Assembly (NCBI GenBank): GCA_030407315.1
Contig: JALQPE010002859.1
Span: forward strand, 1 to 25,618
Length of the DNA stretch: 25,618 bases
Direction: 5' to 3'
Source of the DNA: Asparagopsis taxiformis
Taxonomy: Eukaryota; Rhodophyta; Florideophyceae; Bonnemaisoniales; Bonnemaisoniaceae
Shown: positions 11,901 through 21,600 of the stretch, piece after piece
How positions within the stretch are numbered: the stretch's first letter is position 1
Layout: every line of letters starts with the position of its first letter
The notes under the pieces: generated by a model
The model's database searches: none
Told to the model about the DNA's origin: nothing
Seen by the model: the letters and a program-made list of their open reading frames with translations, nothing else
Translations under genes and position numbers: made by a program

Positions 11901-12783
11901 AGGTGCACAAGGACCCTGGGAACCGGCAGCTGTGGAGTCCCATTGTCAATACGGGGACGATGAAACAGACGAGAAGAACCGGAATGAGGGGAGGGCTCGC
12001 TTCACGTCTACGCGCCACTGCCTGGTTGACTATGCCGAGAACGATGAGACGCATATCGACCGGTTCAAGTTTGTGACGCGGCGAGCCCTGCTGGATGTGT
12101 GGTTGGGAATCCTTGTCCGGCTGACAGGGCTGGAGGAGTGCGGTTTACCGGGAGAAAAACTTGTCATGCCGGCATCTGGGGGACGGTTTTTGATAACGGG
12201 AAAGGGGTGTCCTCGGCAGGTCCCACACAATGATTTCCCTGTTCCTCCTCGCGACCGCAAAGATCAACTTCCGGGTTACTTTGTTATTGCCAACGGAGAT
12301 GACCCATTCCCTATCTGGGTGTGTCCAGGGTCCCACAAGTACGTCTTTTCCAAAGCGCTGGAATTAGATATGTACGCCAAGACGATGAAGCTGAAGAAGG
12401 TAATCGTTCCGCCACGTTCAGTCTTCATCGGTCACGGCCATGTACAACATGCCGGGGCAGGGCATGTCGACAGAGTTGTGTCACACACGACAACGAGGTA
12501 TCACACGTATTTCAGGAATGCGTCGTATCCGATTCCCGACAATGTTTCGTTTGGTTTCATCAGGCGGTTGGGATTCGAAGAAGAAGTCATCGCCAATGCT
12601 CCGCGCCGGTCTGCAAGGCAAAGTCAACCGGCACCTGTCAATGTTCGCCACAAGACAGTTGTTCCCATCCCGGTCAAGAAAGATGGTAGGCCGAAGACAG
12701 GGCAGCACAATTGGGTTTATACGTGCTTCATCGCCAACTTGCTTCTGGTAATGGCTGGACGTGCACGATACACGATCACCTGA
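8930..12783 (+). CDS. ParB/sulfiredoxin-like + PhyH-type 2OG-Fe(II) oxygenase protein, one frameshift
   Basis: The start is ATG 8930 in the strong context ACCATGG; the frame runs to a stop at 12076. Three SGGTK(H/R)PARS repeats lie near residues 160-200. Residues ~270-420 resemble the ParB/Srx fold: LRDVKEDHVEDLRNNM, then DGLHRLNAM (324-332), then a helical T-x-x-x-LV segment. A basic patch near 625-640 (KKKTKARRKRR, possible NLS) and an acidic linker follow. INERGYTVMHNF (~941) opens a phytanoyl-CoA-dioxygenase-like domain. Its remainder is in the -1 frame after G4 at 11953-11956: HND (12226-12234, the Fe-binding HxD), CPGSHKY, then HVQHAGAG with distal His (12448) and a downstream Arg. The oxygenase fold spans the break, so this is one gene missing a single base (mutation or sequencing error). 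The terminal TGA lies inside the flanking repeat, so the native C-terminus may be lost. GC content is visibly higher than in the neighbours. Substrate unknown. Confidence 0.72.
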
Positions 12784-14708
12784 AATGGACGTCCGGTGGA
12801 TGTCCAACTCAGATGCATTCCTGGCCGGCCCAGAAATTCTACAATTTCGGGCACAAAAAAATATTGCAAAAAACATCGATTTGGGCGGTCGATTGTGCCG
12901 TACGGCACACCCCCATCTCAAAAACATGTTCACATGTGCATGTTTTGAGAATAGCCCAAATTTTAATTCAAATCAGGGTGTCTAATTTGGCCACAACGGC
13001 CCCGGGCACCGGAACCGCCGCGCCGAGCGGGGTCATCACTGGCTTCTGTAAGCACTAACTGTAAGGCTAAATGGCGCCTAACGATGGGTCGATTCCAGGC
13101 TTCAAGCCTAAGTTATGCTAGGGTGACATCGTTTCCCCTGTTCCATCATGGTCCTGCCTTACTCCTCCACGACAAACACTACTCACCCATCACGTTACTC
13201 GTATTCCGTGCACTTTGTATGAGTAGTGAACTCGCCTGCTTAGTTGCTGCAATGCGTGGATGTAGGCAGCACACGACCAACCTGAAATGGACGTCCGGTG
13301 GATGTCCATCTCAGATGCACTGCTGGCCAGCCCAGAAATTCTACAATTTCGGGCACAAAAAATCTTGCAAAAATCAACGATTTGGGCGGGTCGATTGTGC
13401 CGTACGGCACACCCCCATCTCAAAAACATGTTCACATGTGCATGTTTTTGAGAATAGCCCAAATTTTAATTCAAATCAGGGTGTCTAATTTGGCCACAAC
13501 GGCCCCAGGCACCGGCCACCGGCCCCGATCGGGGCTATCACTGGCTTCTGTAAGCACCAACTGTAAGGCTAAATGGCGTCTGACGAAGGGTCAATTTCAG
13601 GCTCAATACGCCAGGGACAGGTCTTGGTCCTTGTTCCATCATGGTCCCGCCCCGCTCTCTCACGACCAACCTGAAATGGACGTCCGGTGGATGTCCAGCT
13701 CGATTGCATTGCTGGCCAGCCCAGAAATTCTAAAATTTCGGGCACAGAAAAATATTGCAAAAAACATCGATTTGGGCGGTCGATTGTGCCGTACGGCACA
13801 CCCCCATCTCAAAAACATGTTCACATGTGCATGTTTTTGAGAATAGCCCAAATTTTAATTCAAATCAGGGTGTCTAATTTGGCCACAACGGCCCCAGGAA
13901 CCGACCGCCGCCCCGAGCGGGGTCATCACTGGCTTCTGTAAGCACTAACTGTGAGGCTAAATGGCGCCGAAAGATGGGTCGATTCCAGGCTTCAAGCCTA
14001 AGTTATGCTAGGTACGCATCTTCTTCCGTGTTTCATAATGGTCCCGCCTTACTCCCTCAACACAAACACTACTCACCTATCACGTTACTCATATTCCGTG
14101 TACTTTGTATTAGTAGTGAACCCGCTGGCTTAGTTTCTGCAATGCGTGGATGTAGGCAGCACACGACCAACCTGAAATGGACGTCCGGTGGATGTCCAGC
14201 TCAGATGCACTGCTGGCCAGCCCAGAAATTCTAAAATTTCGGGCACAAAAAATCTTGCAAAAATCAACGATTTGGGCGGTCGATTGTGCCGTACGGCACA
14301 CCCCCATCTCAAAAACATGTTCACATGTGCATGTTTTTGAGAATAGCCCAAATTTTAATTCAAATCAGGGTGTCTAATTTGGCCACAACGGCCCCAGGAA
14401 CCGACCGCCGGCCCCGATCGGGGGCTATCACTGGCGTCTGTAAGCACCAACTGTAAGCCGGAGCCGGCTGCCGCCCCGATCGGGGCTATCACTGGCTTCT
14501 ATTAGCACCAACTGTAAGCCAAAATCGCGTCTCACGAAGGGTCGATTTCAGGCTCAACACGTCAGGGAAAGGTCTTGGTCCTTGTTTCATCATGGTCCCG
14601 CCCCACCCTCTCGCGACCAACCTGAAATGGACGTCCGGTGGATGTCCAGCTCGATTGCATTGCTGGCCAGCCCAGAAATTCTAAAATTTCCGAAAAATCA
14701 ATTTGGTG
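12767..14708 (+). repeat. Right block of ~500 bp tandem repeat (four full hairpin cores plus a partial)
   Basis: Hairpins lie at 12918-12950 (one T short in the right stem), 13419-13452, 13808-13841 and 14308-14341, so periods are 501, 389 and 500 bp. A fifth core starts near 14625 and breaks off near 14690, before the palindrome and hairpin. Cores are the same orientation as the left block and nearly identical, whereas spacers vary. One short spacer type (before 13670 and before 14625) lacks about 110 bp and carries GGTCTTGGTCCTTGTT. Open frames across the block on both strands are repeat artefacts. Confidence 0.9.
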
Positions 14709-15799
14709 GCCCAGCATCTCCTGTGCCGAAAATTCCCGCACTCAGTTCTGATATACGTCTAGACGTGTTTCCCACTTGTACGCATCAGGGAAGGCGTCAC
14801 GGAAGGTTGACACTACGCTACTTGTGTACCGCGTCGTCTGAAATAGCGAGTAGTGTTTGTTGTATAGTTGTGGAGTATGCGTCTAGTGGTTTGTAAAGCT
14901 TGCAGAACGGGATAGGGATGTGGGTGGCCCTATTTTATGAATACATGAGTACCAATATTCAGGGTTGACAAAGCGGAAAGGCATAGGCTCATACATGTTT
15001 GAGATTGCATAGTAGAGAAAATATTTTCATCGAAATTTACATGGAGCTGATGGAGGTTTTAAGGATGAGGTATGAGAGGAAGAAAATTCTTCTGTGGTAT
15101 GAGGATGTGTTCTGTGGGGGATGGAATCTTGGGATGGTACAGGGGGAGGTGGAAATGTACGGAGTGCGGGTTTAGAATGGATTGTGATTCGGAGAGGAGT
15201 GCCGACAAGCATATTATGGGGATTGGGGAGACGCTGCGGGGTGTTGGGGTAGTGAGGGCGGAGGAGGTGTTTAGGTGGGACCGTAGGAGGGTGCGGTTGA
15301 AGGCGCCGAGAGGAGGGGTTTTTAGGAAAGTGAGGAGAAAGAAGGGGAGGGGGTGGCGTCTGTTCTGGCTGTGGTGAGTGGGGATGTGATGGAGAAGAAG
15401 GGGGTTATTGTATTTGGGGAGGGAGGGGAGTGGGAGGAAGGGTGCGAAGTGGGGGGTTGATATGTGTTTCAGAGCGGGGAGGTTTCTGGGGATACGGCGG
15501 GGGAGCCACCCCGCAGTGCGGGAGCGTGGGCCGGTGGTGGTGGTGTATACGGTATCGAAGATGCGGATGGCGTGGGGGCATGGAGCAGCTGAGGGAGGGA
15601 GGGGTGGAGCAGGTCGGGTACGGGATGGGGAGTGAGAGGTTTTGGAAGAGTAAGCTGCAGGGGAAGTTTGTGTAGAGGGCGAAGGAGAGGGGTTGAGGGT
15701 AGAGGAGAGAGGGTACTGAAGAACAATACGTTTCAAAGGTGATGGGGGAGAGCATGGTCGAGGAGATAGGGGGTGTTTTGCCCTATTCTGAGGTAGTAT
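14709..15799. other. Strongly G-skewed stretch, origin unresolved
   Basis: From about 15040 to 15780 the plus strand is G- and purine-rich and C-poor. Plus-strand frames give protein-like pieces: WKCTECGF...SADKH (CX2C followed by KH, C2H2-like) near 15150-15215; SGDVMEKKGVIVFGEG near 15376-15420; and RERGPVVVVYTVSKMRMAWG near 15520-15580. They lie in different frames and I cannot assign a family. The minus-strand frame at 15059-15736 is a Pro/Ser/His-rich translation of low-complexity DNA and looks spurious. The G-poor minus strand resembles the composition of the copia-like element at the right end. Confidence 0.35.
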
Positions 15800-16018
15800 G
15801 AGGACTGGTTATACGAAATCTGTACGGTAGAGCAGAAAAGTAGGTATGGAATGGAGGTGTGCACCGTGGAAGCGGGGATAGGTATCTGAAAATGCGTGCT
15901 AGAGTGGTATTGGGGGTGTTTGAGGTACAGTACGGGGGAGGTGAGCACCAACAGGAAGGGGGTGTGAGCGAGAGGATGAAAAATTAAAGACGAAATTGGA
16001 GTCGACCGACAAGGAAAA
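15800..16018. other. Non-coding, AG-rich
   Basis: Continuation of the skewed region. No domain or RNA gene is seen. Confidence 0.3.
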
Positions 16019-16330
16019 ATAGAGTGGTCGCCGTGATGGATGCGGACATCCATGTCGAGCACGGCGGCAGAAATTTCTGGGGTCGAAATTTTTGAATTTC
16101 TGAACCGGCGCCCGTCCTAGGTGGACATAGACATGGCGGAAGTCCATCCCGAGGGGGACATCCGTGGTACTAGAAACAATGAATGTCGCCCTAGTAATAC
16201 TAGACGTACTAGACCGCATGGACGTCCGGTTCTAGGCGGACATCCAAAAATACTGGAGAACATGGACGTCCGCCTAGTAATACTAGGTGTACTAGAGGTT
16301 GTGGACGTCCGCGTCCATTTCCGAGAACAC
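16019..16330. repeat. Dispersed GGACGTCCG/GGACATCC repeats
   Basis: ATGGACGTCCG or GTGGACGTCCG occurs near 16218, 16261 and 16301, GGACATCC variants near 16042, 16156 and 16238, and CTAGTAATACTAG twice (near 16191 and 16275). The GGACGTCC palindrome paired with a GGATGTCC/GGACATCC partner is the same theme as the start of the 500 bp repeat core, and GAAATTTCTGGGGTCGAAATTTTTG nearby echoes its CCCAGAAATTCTAAAATTTCGGG. It looks like a diverged relative. Confidence 0.55.
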
Positions 16331-16403
16331 AGACGGAGAGGATAACTTTAATAGTACCACTGTGGGCGTGTTTCGGCCAAGTACTGAGCGTGCTCTGGAA
16401 TCT

Positions 16404-16583
16404 GCTACCTATCATGGCTGTTTCGCCCGGCCATTTGCTCCTCGAGCCTCTTGTAACCCATGATAGGGTTGCAACTTCAATGTGCTACCTATAACTCTTG
16501 TTACTAAGCTCAGTAGAGGCCATGGTCCGGCTATAAGCTCGTTGAGCTTCTCGTAACCCATGATAGGACGGTAACTTATCAAT
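16404..16583. repeat. Two degenerate ~80-100 bp direct repeats
   Basis: Copy one (16404-16480) and copy two (16484-16583) share GCTACCTAT, a CCGGCCAT/CCGGCTAT block, GAGC(C/T)TCT(T/C)GTAACCCATGATAGG and a following CAACTT/TAACTT. A third start, GCTACCC, appears near 16603. They lie on the internal side of the minus-strand LTR-like sequence. Function unknown. Confidence 0.6.
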
Positions 16584-16659
16584 TTGCTGTTGCAGATTGA
16601 CGTGCTACCCAGGCAAGGTAAGCTAGGCGGGTGCCTGCCTTAGCCACGGCGCTGCGTTC

Positions 16660-16794
16660 CACATCTGCTCCTGACCGTGTTGCTGGAGTAGCCCCTTAAC
16701 ACTTTACTACGTCGGCGGCGTCAGGTGGTGATCGTATAAATACTATTTTGTATTCTACTGTAATGTGGTGTATGATCTGGGTGATCATCCGACA
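16660..16794 (-). repeat. LTR-like terminus, minus orientation
   Basis: Read on the minus strand from 16794, the sequence begins TGTCGGATGATCA, then CATTACAGTA and AGTATTTA. The same three blocks occur in the same order in the copia-like LTR starting at 23883. This suggests the start of a related, older LTR whose element would run leftward. The inner end of the LTR is not resolved (16660 is a rough estimate) and no Gag or protease is recognisable to the left. Confidence 0.5.
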
Positions 16795-17053
16795 GACCGT
16801 GGGGTGTACTGAATCTACCAGCGGTACAGCGGGTAGTATTTAAGCCAATCAGACCAACTCGTGAGATGAATTGGACCAATGGCATCAACTCGTCCAACAC
16901 ATGGCCCGGCATTCTCGGTGGCCCCAGTGTGCACCAATCACATCAACTCGTCCTCACAAAGTATGATGAATTGGACTATTTCCTGGCCTGTGGTTGGCCA
17001 GGAACAATCTGGTGATCGGAAAGCTGAAAAAATTACCGCCGGCAGTAGCCTTC

Positions 17054-17550
17054 ATTTCAGCCCGTCTGGGAGGGGTCGGGTCGCCGACCAGTTTGTGTGA
17101 CTAATCCATCGCGCAAGCGTGACCGTGTAGCTTTCACCTTTTTCACTTTCCAAAAGTTTCAGAAGTAATGTTCCAACCAAATTTCCTTTTTCAAATATAA
17201 AAGTTCTAAACTAAAATTTCTTTTCACCGCCGCCAAATCTGAAGGGCGGGCAAATCCAAATCACCAGAGCACGGGCGTCGCAAAACTAGGACCGCCCCGC
17301 AGGTGGTCCACAGCTCGCGAGACCACTGTCATCATTACCCTGAGACACCACCGGCTGTCTCTCCACCACTGCCACCTACCATTTCGACGATACCACTGCT
17401 ATCTATCTCGCACGTTTACGATCGCTCCATTCACACAGTCCGCTCTGCAGAAATTCACTGTCCCTCATACTGCGTACGTGTTCCGATTCCACCAACCATC
17501 GCTTCACTTTCCGTCATTTCTACTGACATTTTGAATGAACAGTTCATCAT
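17054..17550 (+). repeat. MULE left terminal inverted repeat
   Basis: Matches the reverse complement of 23386-23882 over the same 497 bp length. I noticed two mismatches by eye, near 17251 (G versus A) and near 17471 (T versus C). It begins ATTTCAGCCCGTCTGGG. The inner ~250 bp carry an open frame duplicated in the right repeat, which has no recognised domain. The inner edge is CAGTTCATCAT. The region presumably holds the element's promoter. Confidence 0.95.
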
Positions 17551-17668
17551 TTTTCCACTCAGAAATAAAGCATCATTTGTGCGCCACATTCATTTGTACA
17601 CAACCTTCGCAGTTTTCCCAGTATTGTGAAGCCATATGAAGTCGTTTTAGCTTTGGAAGCACTGTACC

Positions 17669-18663
17669 ATGGGAAATTTGGAAACATTCACTGAGGAAAC
17701 TATACGTAATGGTGAATCAGGTTGCTTAACGACGAAATACGATGCAGATATAGATGAATTTTTCAGCATACTGGACAGAATTTGCGTTCGGCTCCGCGAA
17801 AGCGAGAAGAACATACTGCGTGTACACCTCATCGGACTGGAATCATCTTTTGAGAATAGCAACGATGCCAGTCCATGGTTTAAGCACTCAAAACGCGGTG
17901 CTATGCTCGAAGACCACTTGCTCTTGTCTGGACTTTCCGAGCTTACTATGCCAGAAAATTGCATCATATTTGGATGTAACACAGCGCAATGGTTCATGGC
18001 AGGCGCAGCAAGGTTCGAAACTTCAACTGCTGTAGATGAAGCAATGGCCAAAAATATCAAACGAAGTATCTTGGAGGTCTGGTGTAGAAGAGAAGTCCCT
18101 CCTTCATTCATCATCCCAGTCAATATGCGAAAGTCTCACTGGGGTGCTGTGTTTGGGACATTAGACCCCGAGAATGAAACTAATGGAAGAATCTTCTGGG
18201 GGACAGCTTGCGATATTCCTGTCCTAGGAATCTACTTAAATTTGTGGCGAGTTTTTTTGAAGACACGTGCCCCGACATGACTTGGATTACGCGAACCGAG
18301 AACTACATACTAGATGTGTTGCAGTTCAAATTGCAAAAAGATACATACAGCTGTGGTTTCTATGTGATTTGTGCAGCTTCAAACATTGCTGAATATTCTG
18401 GAAATATGCCGAACACGTCCTACCGTTCTGGGTACTCTGCGGAACTGACAGAGAGCATTAGAAACTGTTGTACGGCCCGATACGTGCGTGCTATACTGGA
18501 AATGCATGAGTACATGGATGATGAGTGTGCAAGCATCAACGATCTAGCTGTCTACAAGTACTTGTTGGCTTTCCTTCCAGGGAGACAGGGATCTAGAGAG
18601 GACAGCCGCAATACGATGCCTATCATAACAATTGAACTGGATTCAACATATCCGAAAAGTTAA
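17669..18663 (+). CDS. Ulp1/C48 SUMO-protease-like domain of the MULE (one frameshift)
   Basis: Start is ATG 17669 in an ACCATGGG context, with an in-frame TAG shortly upstream. The first frame gives FGCNTAQWFMAGAARF then MRKSHWGAVFG with the catalytic His (18137). At a G5 run (18198-18202) the frame breaks. One extra G would give the typical W-G-D-S-L motif with the catalytic Asp, followed by the second frame with LQKDTYSCGFYV (Gln at 18334, Cys at 18352). All four active-site positions of C48 cysteine peptidases are therefore present across the break. The frame ends at TAA 18661, after which the transposase continues in the same frame. It may process SUMO-like conjugates or the element's own product; that role is inferred. 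Confidence 0.8.
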
Positions 18664-21600
18664 AAGAACGAACCAGGAGATGTTGAATATGAATACGAAG
18701 AAGACGTTGAACAGAGCACAGTTTTTACAGGTATCGGCGAAAATAAGATACGAGAATGGTATAAGGAGTTAACAACGAGAAAAAAGCAGGCACCCAGTGT
18801 GCTTGAACGTGTGCGAAGGGATGAAGATCACCAAATTAATTTAGAAGTGTGTTCTGAAGGAGACGAAGGAATTTCAGCCTCATTAGAGCCCATGGAAGAA
18901 AAACGAAAATTGGACTCTCCATGCAGGGTTGAAGAGGACAAATCTACGGTCGAGCCTCGCATAGAACTCACTAGGAGGGGCCCACAGCAGCCGTTTTCAA
19001 CTGGGCCAGAGATGCACTGTACAAATGGTCACGGTCCACGGCGTATGGAGGCAATTGTGGAGCAACACGACGCATCTCCAGAACAAGACATCACTGACAG
19101 CCGCCCTTCTGTCAAAGTGAAACTTGCCAGTAAGCCCGGAGCCGCCGGTGCCTATGAAATGACTCGAGTCAGTACTCAGATTAGGCCAAATGTACTTGCA
19201 GAAACAGTGGAAGTGGAGCTTCCGGGTAACAATGGAGACGTTCCAATGCCGAGGTCTATCGATATTTGTAGCCCGCCCGAACTGCTCGACAAAACATCAA
19301 TTGCAGCATCTTCTTCTGTTGTCGCAAAAAGCCCTAAATCATTTCCATTACTGAACAGAGAGCCCCTGGTGAAGGGAAGCTACATCACCATCAGCGGATC
19401 AATTCTTTCCTATTTGGATAAGTGCTTTTCTGAAGGAGTGCATTATGGTGCTTTGAAAACCACTGTATTCAAGAGCAACGACAAAGCGGCAGGGAGGCTA
19501 TTTCGATTTTCAGCAAGCATTCGGCTGGAGTGCATTGAAAATAGGCGCGCGTCAAAATGCCCCGTCGAGCTTCATGCATTGAGGTCAAAATACGCGTGCG
19601 AATGGATTGTGAAACTACCAGTCGCATCCCACACTCACGGCAAGAGCAGAAATTCGAATCCCTCGCAGCGTTATAAGGCAACTTTGCGCACCATCAAAGA
19701 TCTGGAGCAACGCCTTTGCAAGATTGTAGCGTCCTGCAAAGAGTCTTGTTCCGTCGCAATGGACACTAGAGCACCATGTTCGGATGCTATTGTGAACGAG
19801 AAACGGGGAAATAAAGGCAGAAAAAGGGAGCTAAACACTATTTCAGATGATTGTGGAGGATTGAATTCTGAGGTGAGAAACAGAACCAGCCTTGTTGAAA
19901 GTATTGAGGTAGTGCAGAATGCACCTTCGGAATTCATGTCTCACGTAGAATCTGGAGAAGAGCAGGATCTGGACTCCACTACTGATGGACGCTTTCCTCC
20001 TGAAACTATCGATAAGGAAGGGGTACCATTTCAGTCCAATGACCAACGTGAAACTTCAAGGGAGGAAGCGATACAAACTTTGTCCTCCGACGAACAGAAG
20101 AAGACTGGTGAGATTCTTGGAAACGGAATCGACGTCATTTCAGTCCATGAACGCAACACAAACGATGGTGAAGATGACAGTGCAGAAATGAAACGAACAG
20201 TCTCAATGGCGATGACAAGTGTTGCAAGACAGTTTGACGGTGCAGACAGCAACGGGCTGCTCCAAGCTTTACGTCACGTTTCTGAAAGTTATGGATATAA
20301 GCTTGTCATTCGAAGATCCTTGTACTATGATGAAAATCGCCAATATGTTAATAATGCCACCTTCACTTGTAGGCATAACCAAAAGGGTTGTCAGTTCGAA
20401 TGCCGAATCCGAGGATTTCTGTCTGAAGCCAACTCTGTGAAAGACGAAGTCAATTCGGACAATAGCACCAGTTCTTCTCCCGGTTATGAGATTCGTCATG
20501 TCCTCAATTTTGTACACAACTTCCACAACCACGATCCAGTGATGGCAGTTTCAAAAAATGCAATCCCACCCGAAGCTCTACATACAGCTGAGATGATGCG
20601 AACTGTGTCATTTATGCGCTGCTGCGGCATCACTCGATACATAGAGGACAAGTACAAGATCTCAGTACATCGCACACACTTTCGAAATTATCTCTTTTAC
20701 CGTTTTCGTAATACGCATCCAATCGATCAGGATAGTATGCGTCTCATTCGGAACTTGGTGACTCTGCAGCAGGAGAATTGCAGAACATATTACACCATTC
20801 GTCTCACTCCAGATAATAGACTTCATTCGATTGTTTGGTCTCTTCCTTCTTGGCGCGACATGTACGAATTGAATGGCGTACACCCGGGAGTTTCGATTGA
20901 TTGCAAGTCTGTGTCAAACATATACGGCCTACCGCTTATTGCATTCTCTGGGCGAACCAATGAAGGGAATGTGTGTTTCTATATGGTGGGCTACTTGCAT
21001 GACCAAACGGAGGACAGCCTATCGTGGGCAATGAGAGAATTTGATATTATGGCACCTGCCGCCCCGAATATTGTTTCTCTAGATCAGGACGCGGCAGGTA
21101 TCAATGCTGCTCAAGTAGTATGGCCTGGCTCATATCTCCTGCTGGATGATTGGCATATCAATCAGAACCAGCTAAAAAATGTAGCAACTTTCCTCAAGAA
21201 ACACAGCAATCCCACGCTAGAGCAACGTATAACTGCGGGGTCAGAATGTTTTCCGAGGCATACCACCAGCGGAGCAGACTTTGCAGCTGTAATTCCAAAG
21301 TGCTACAAGATTATGTGCTCTGATTTACACTTGTTGCGCAGAAGTGCAAGCGAGTCTGTATTTCTGCAAAGACGTGCCTCGTTTGAGAGAATTTATTTCG
21401 ACGGAGTAGATCATCCCAGGTGGTACACGACGTTGTATAAAAAACTTTCAGAAATGGTCATACTCTGCTACAATCGGACCAGATGTGGGTTGCGTTTCTT
21501 GTTCCAGGGTACAACACATACCGAGTCTTTCAATTCTGTATACAAAGCAACCATTTTGGACAAAAATCTACCGCTTGGCGAAGTTCCTACGGAATTGAAT

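Noticed and set aside
15059..15736. 225-codon minus-strand frame rich in Pro, Ser and His
   Set aside because: It is the translation of C/T-rich low-complexity DNA with no family motif; plus-strand pieces look more protein-like.
17040..17060. Target-site duplication for the MULE
   Set aside because: The nine bases left of 17054 (GTAGCCTTC) do not match those right of 23882 (TGTCGGATG), which belong to the LTR.
17303..17629. Open frame inside the left TIR, duplicated inverted in the right TIR (23175-23633)
   Set aside because: The shared part is exactly the TIR and the two frames diverge at its inner edge; no domain and no codon signal.
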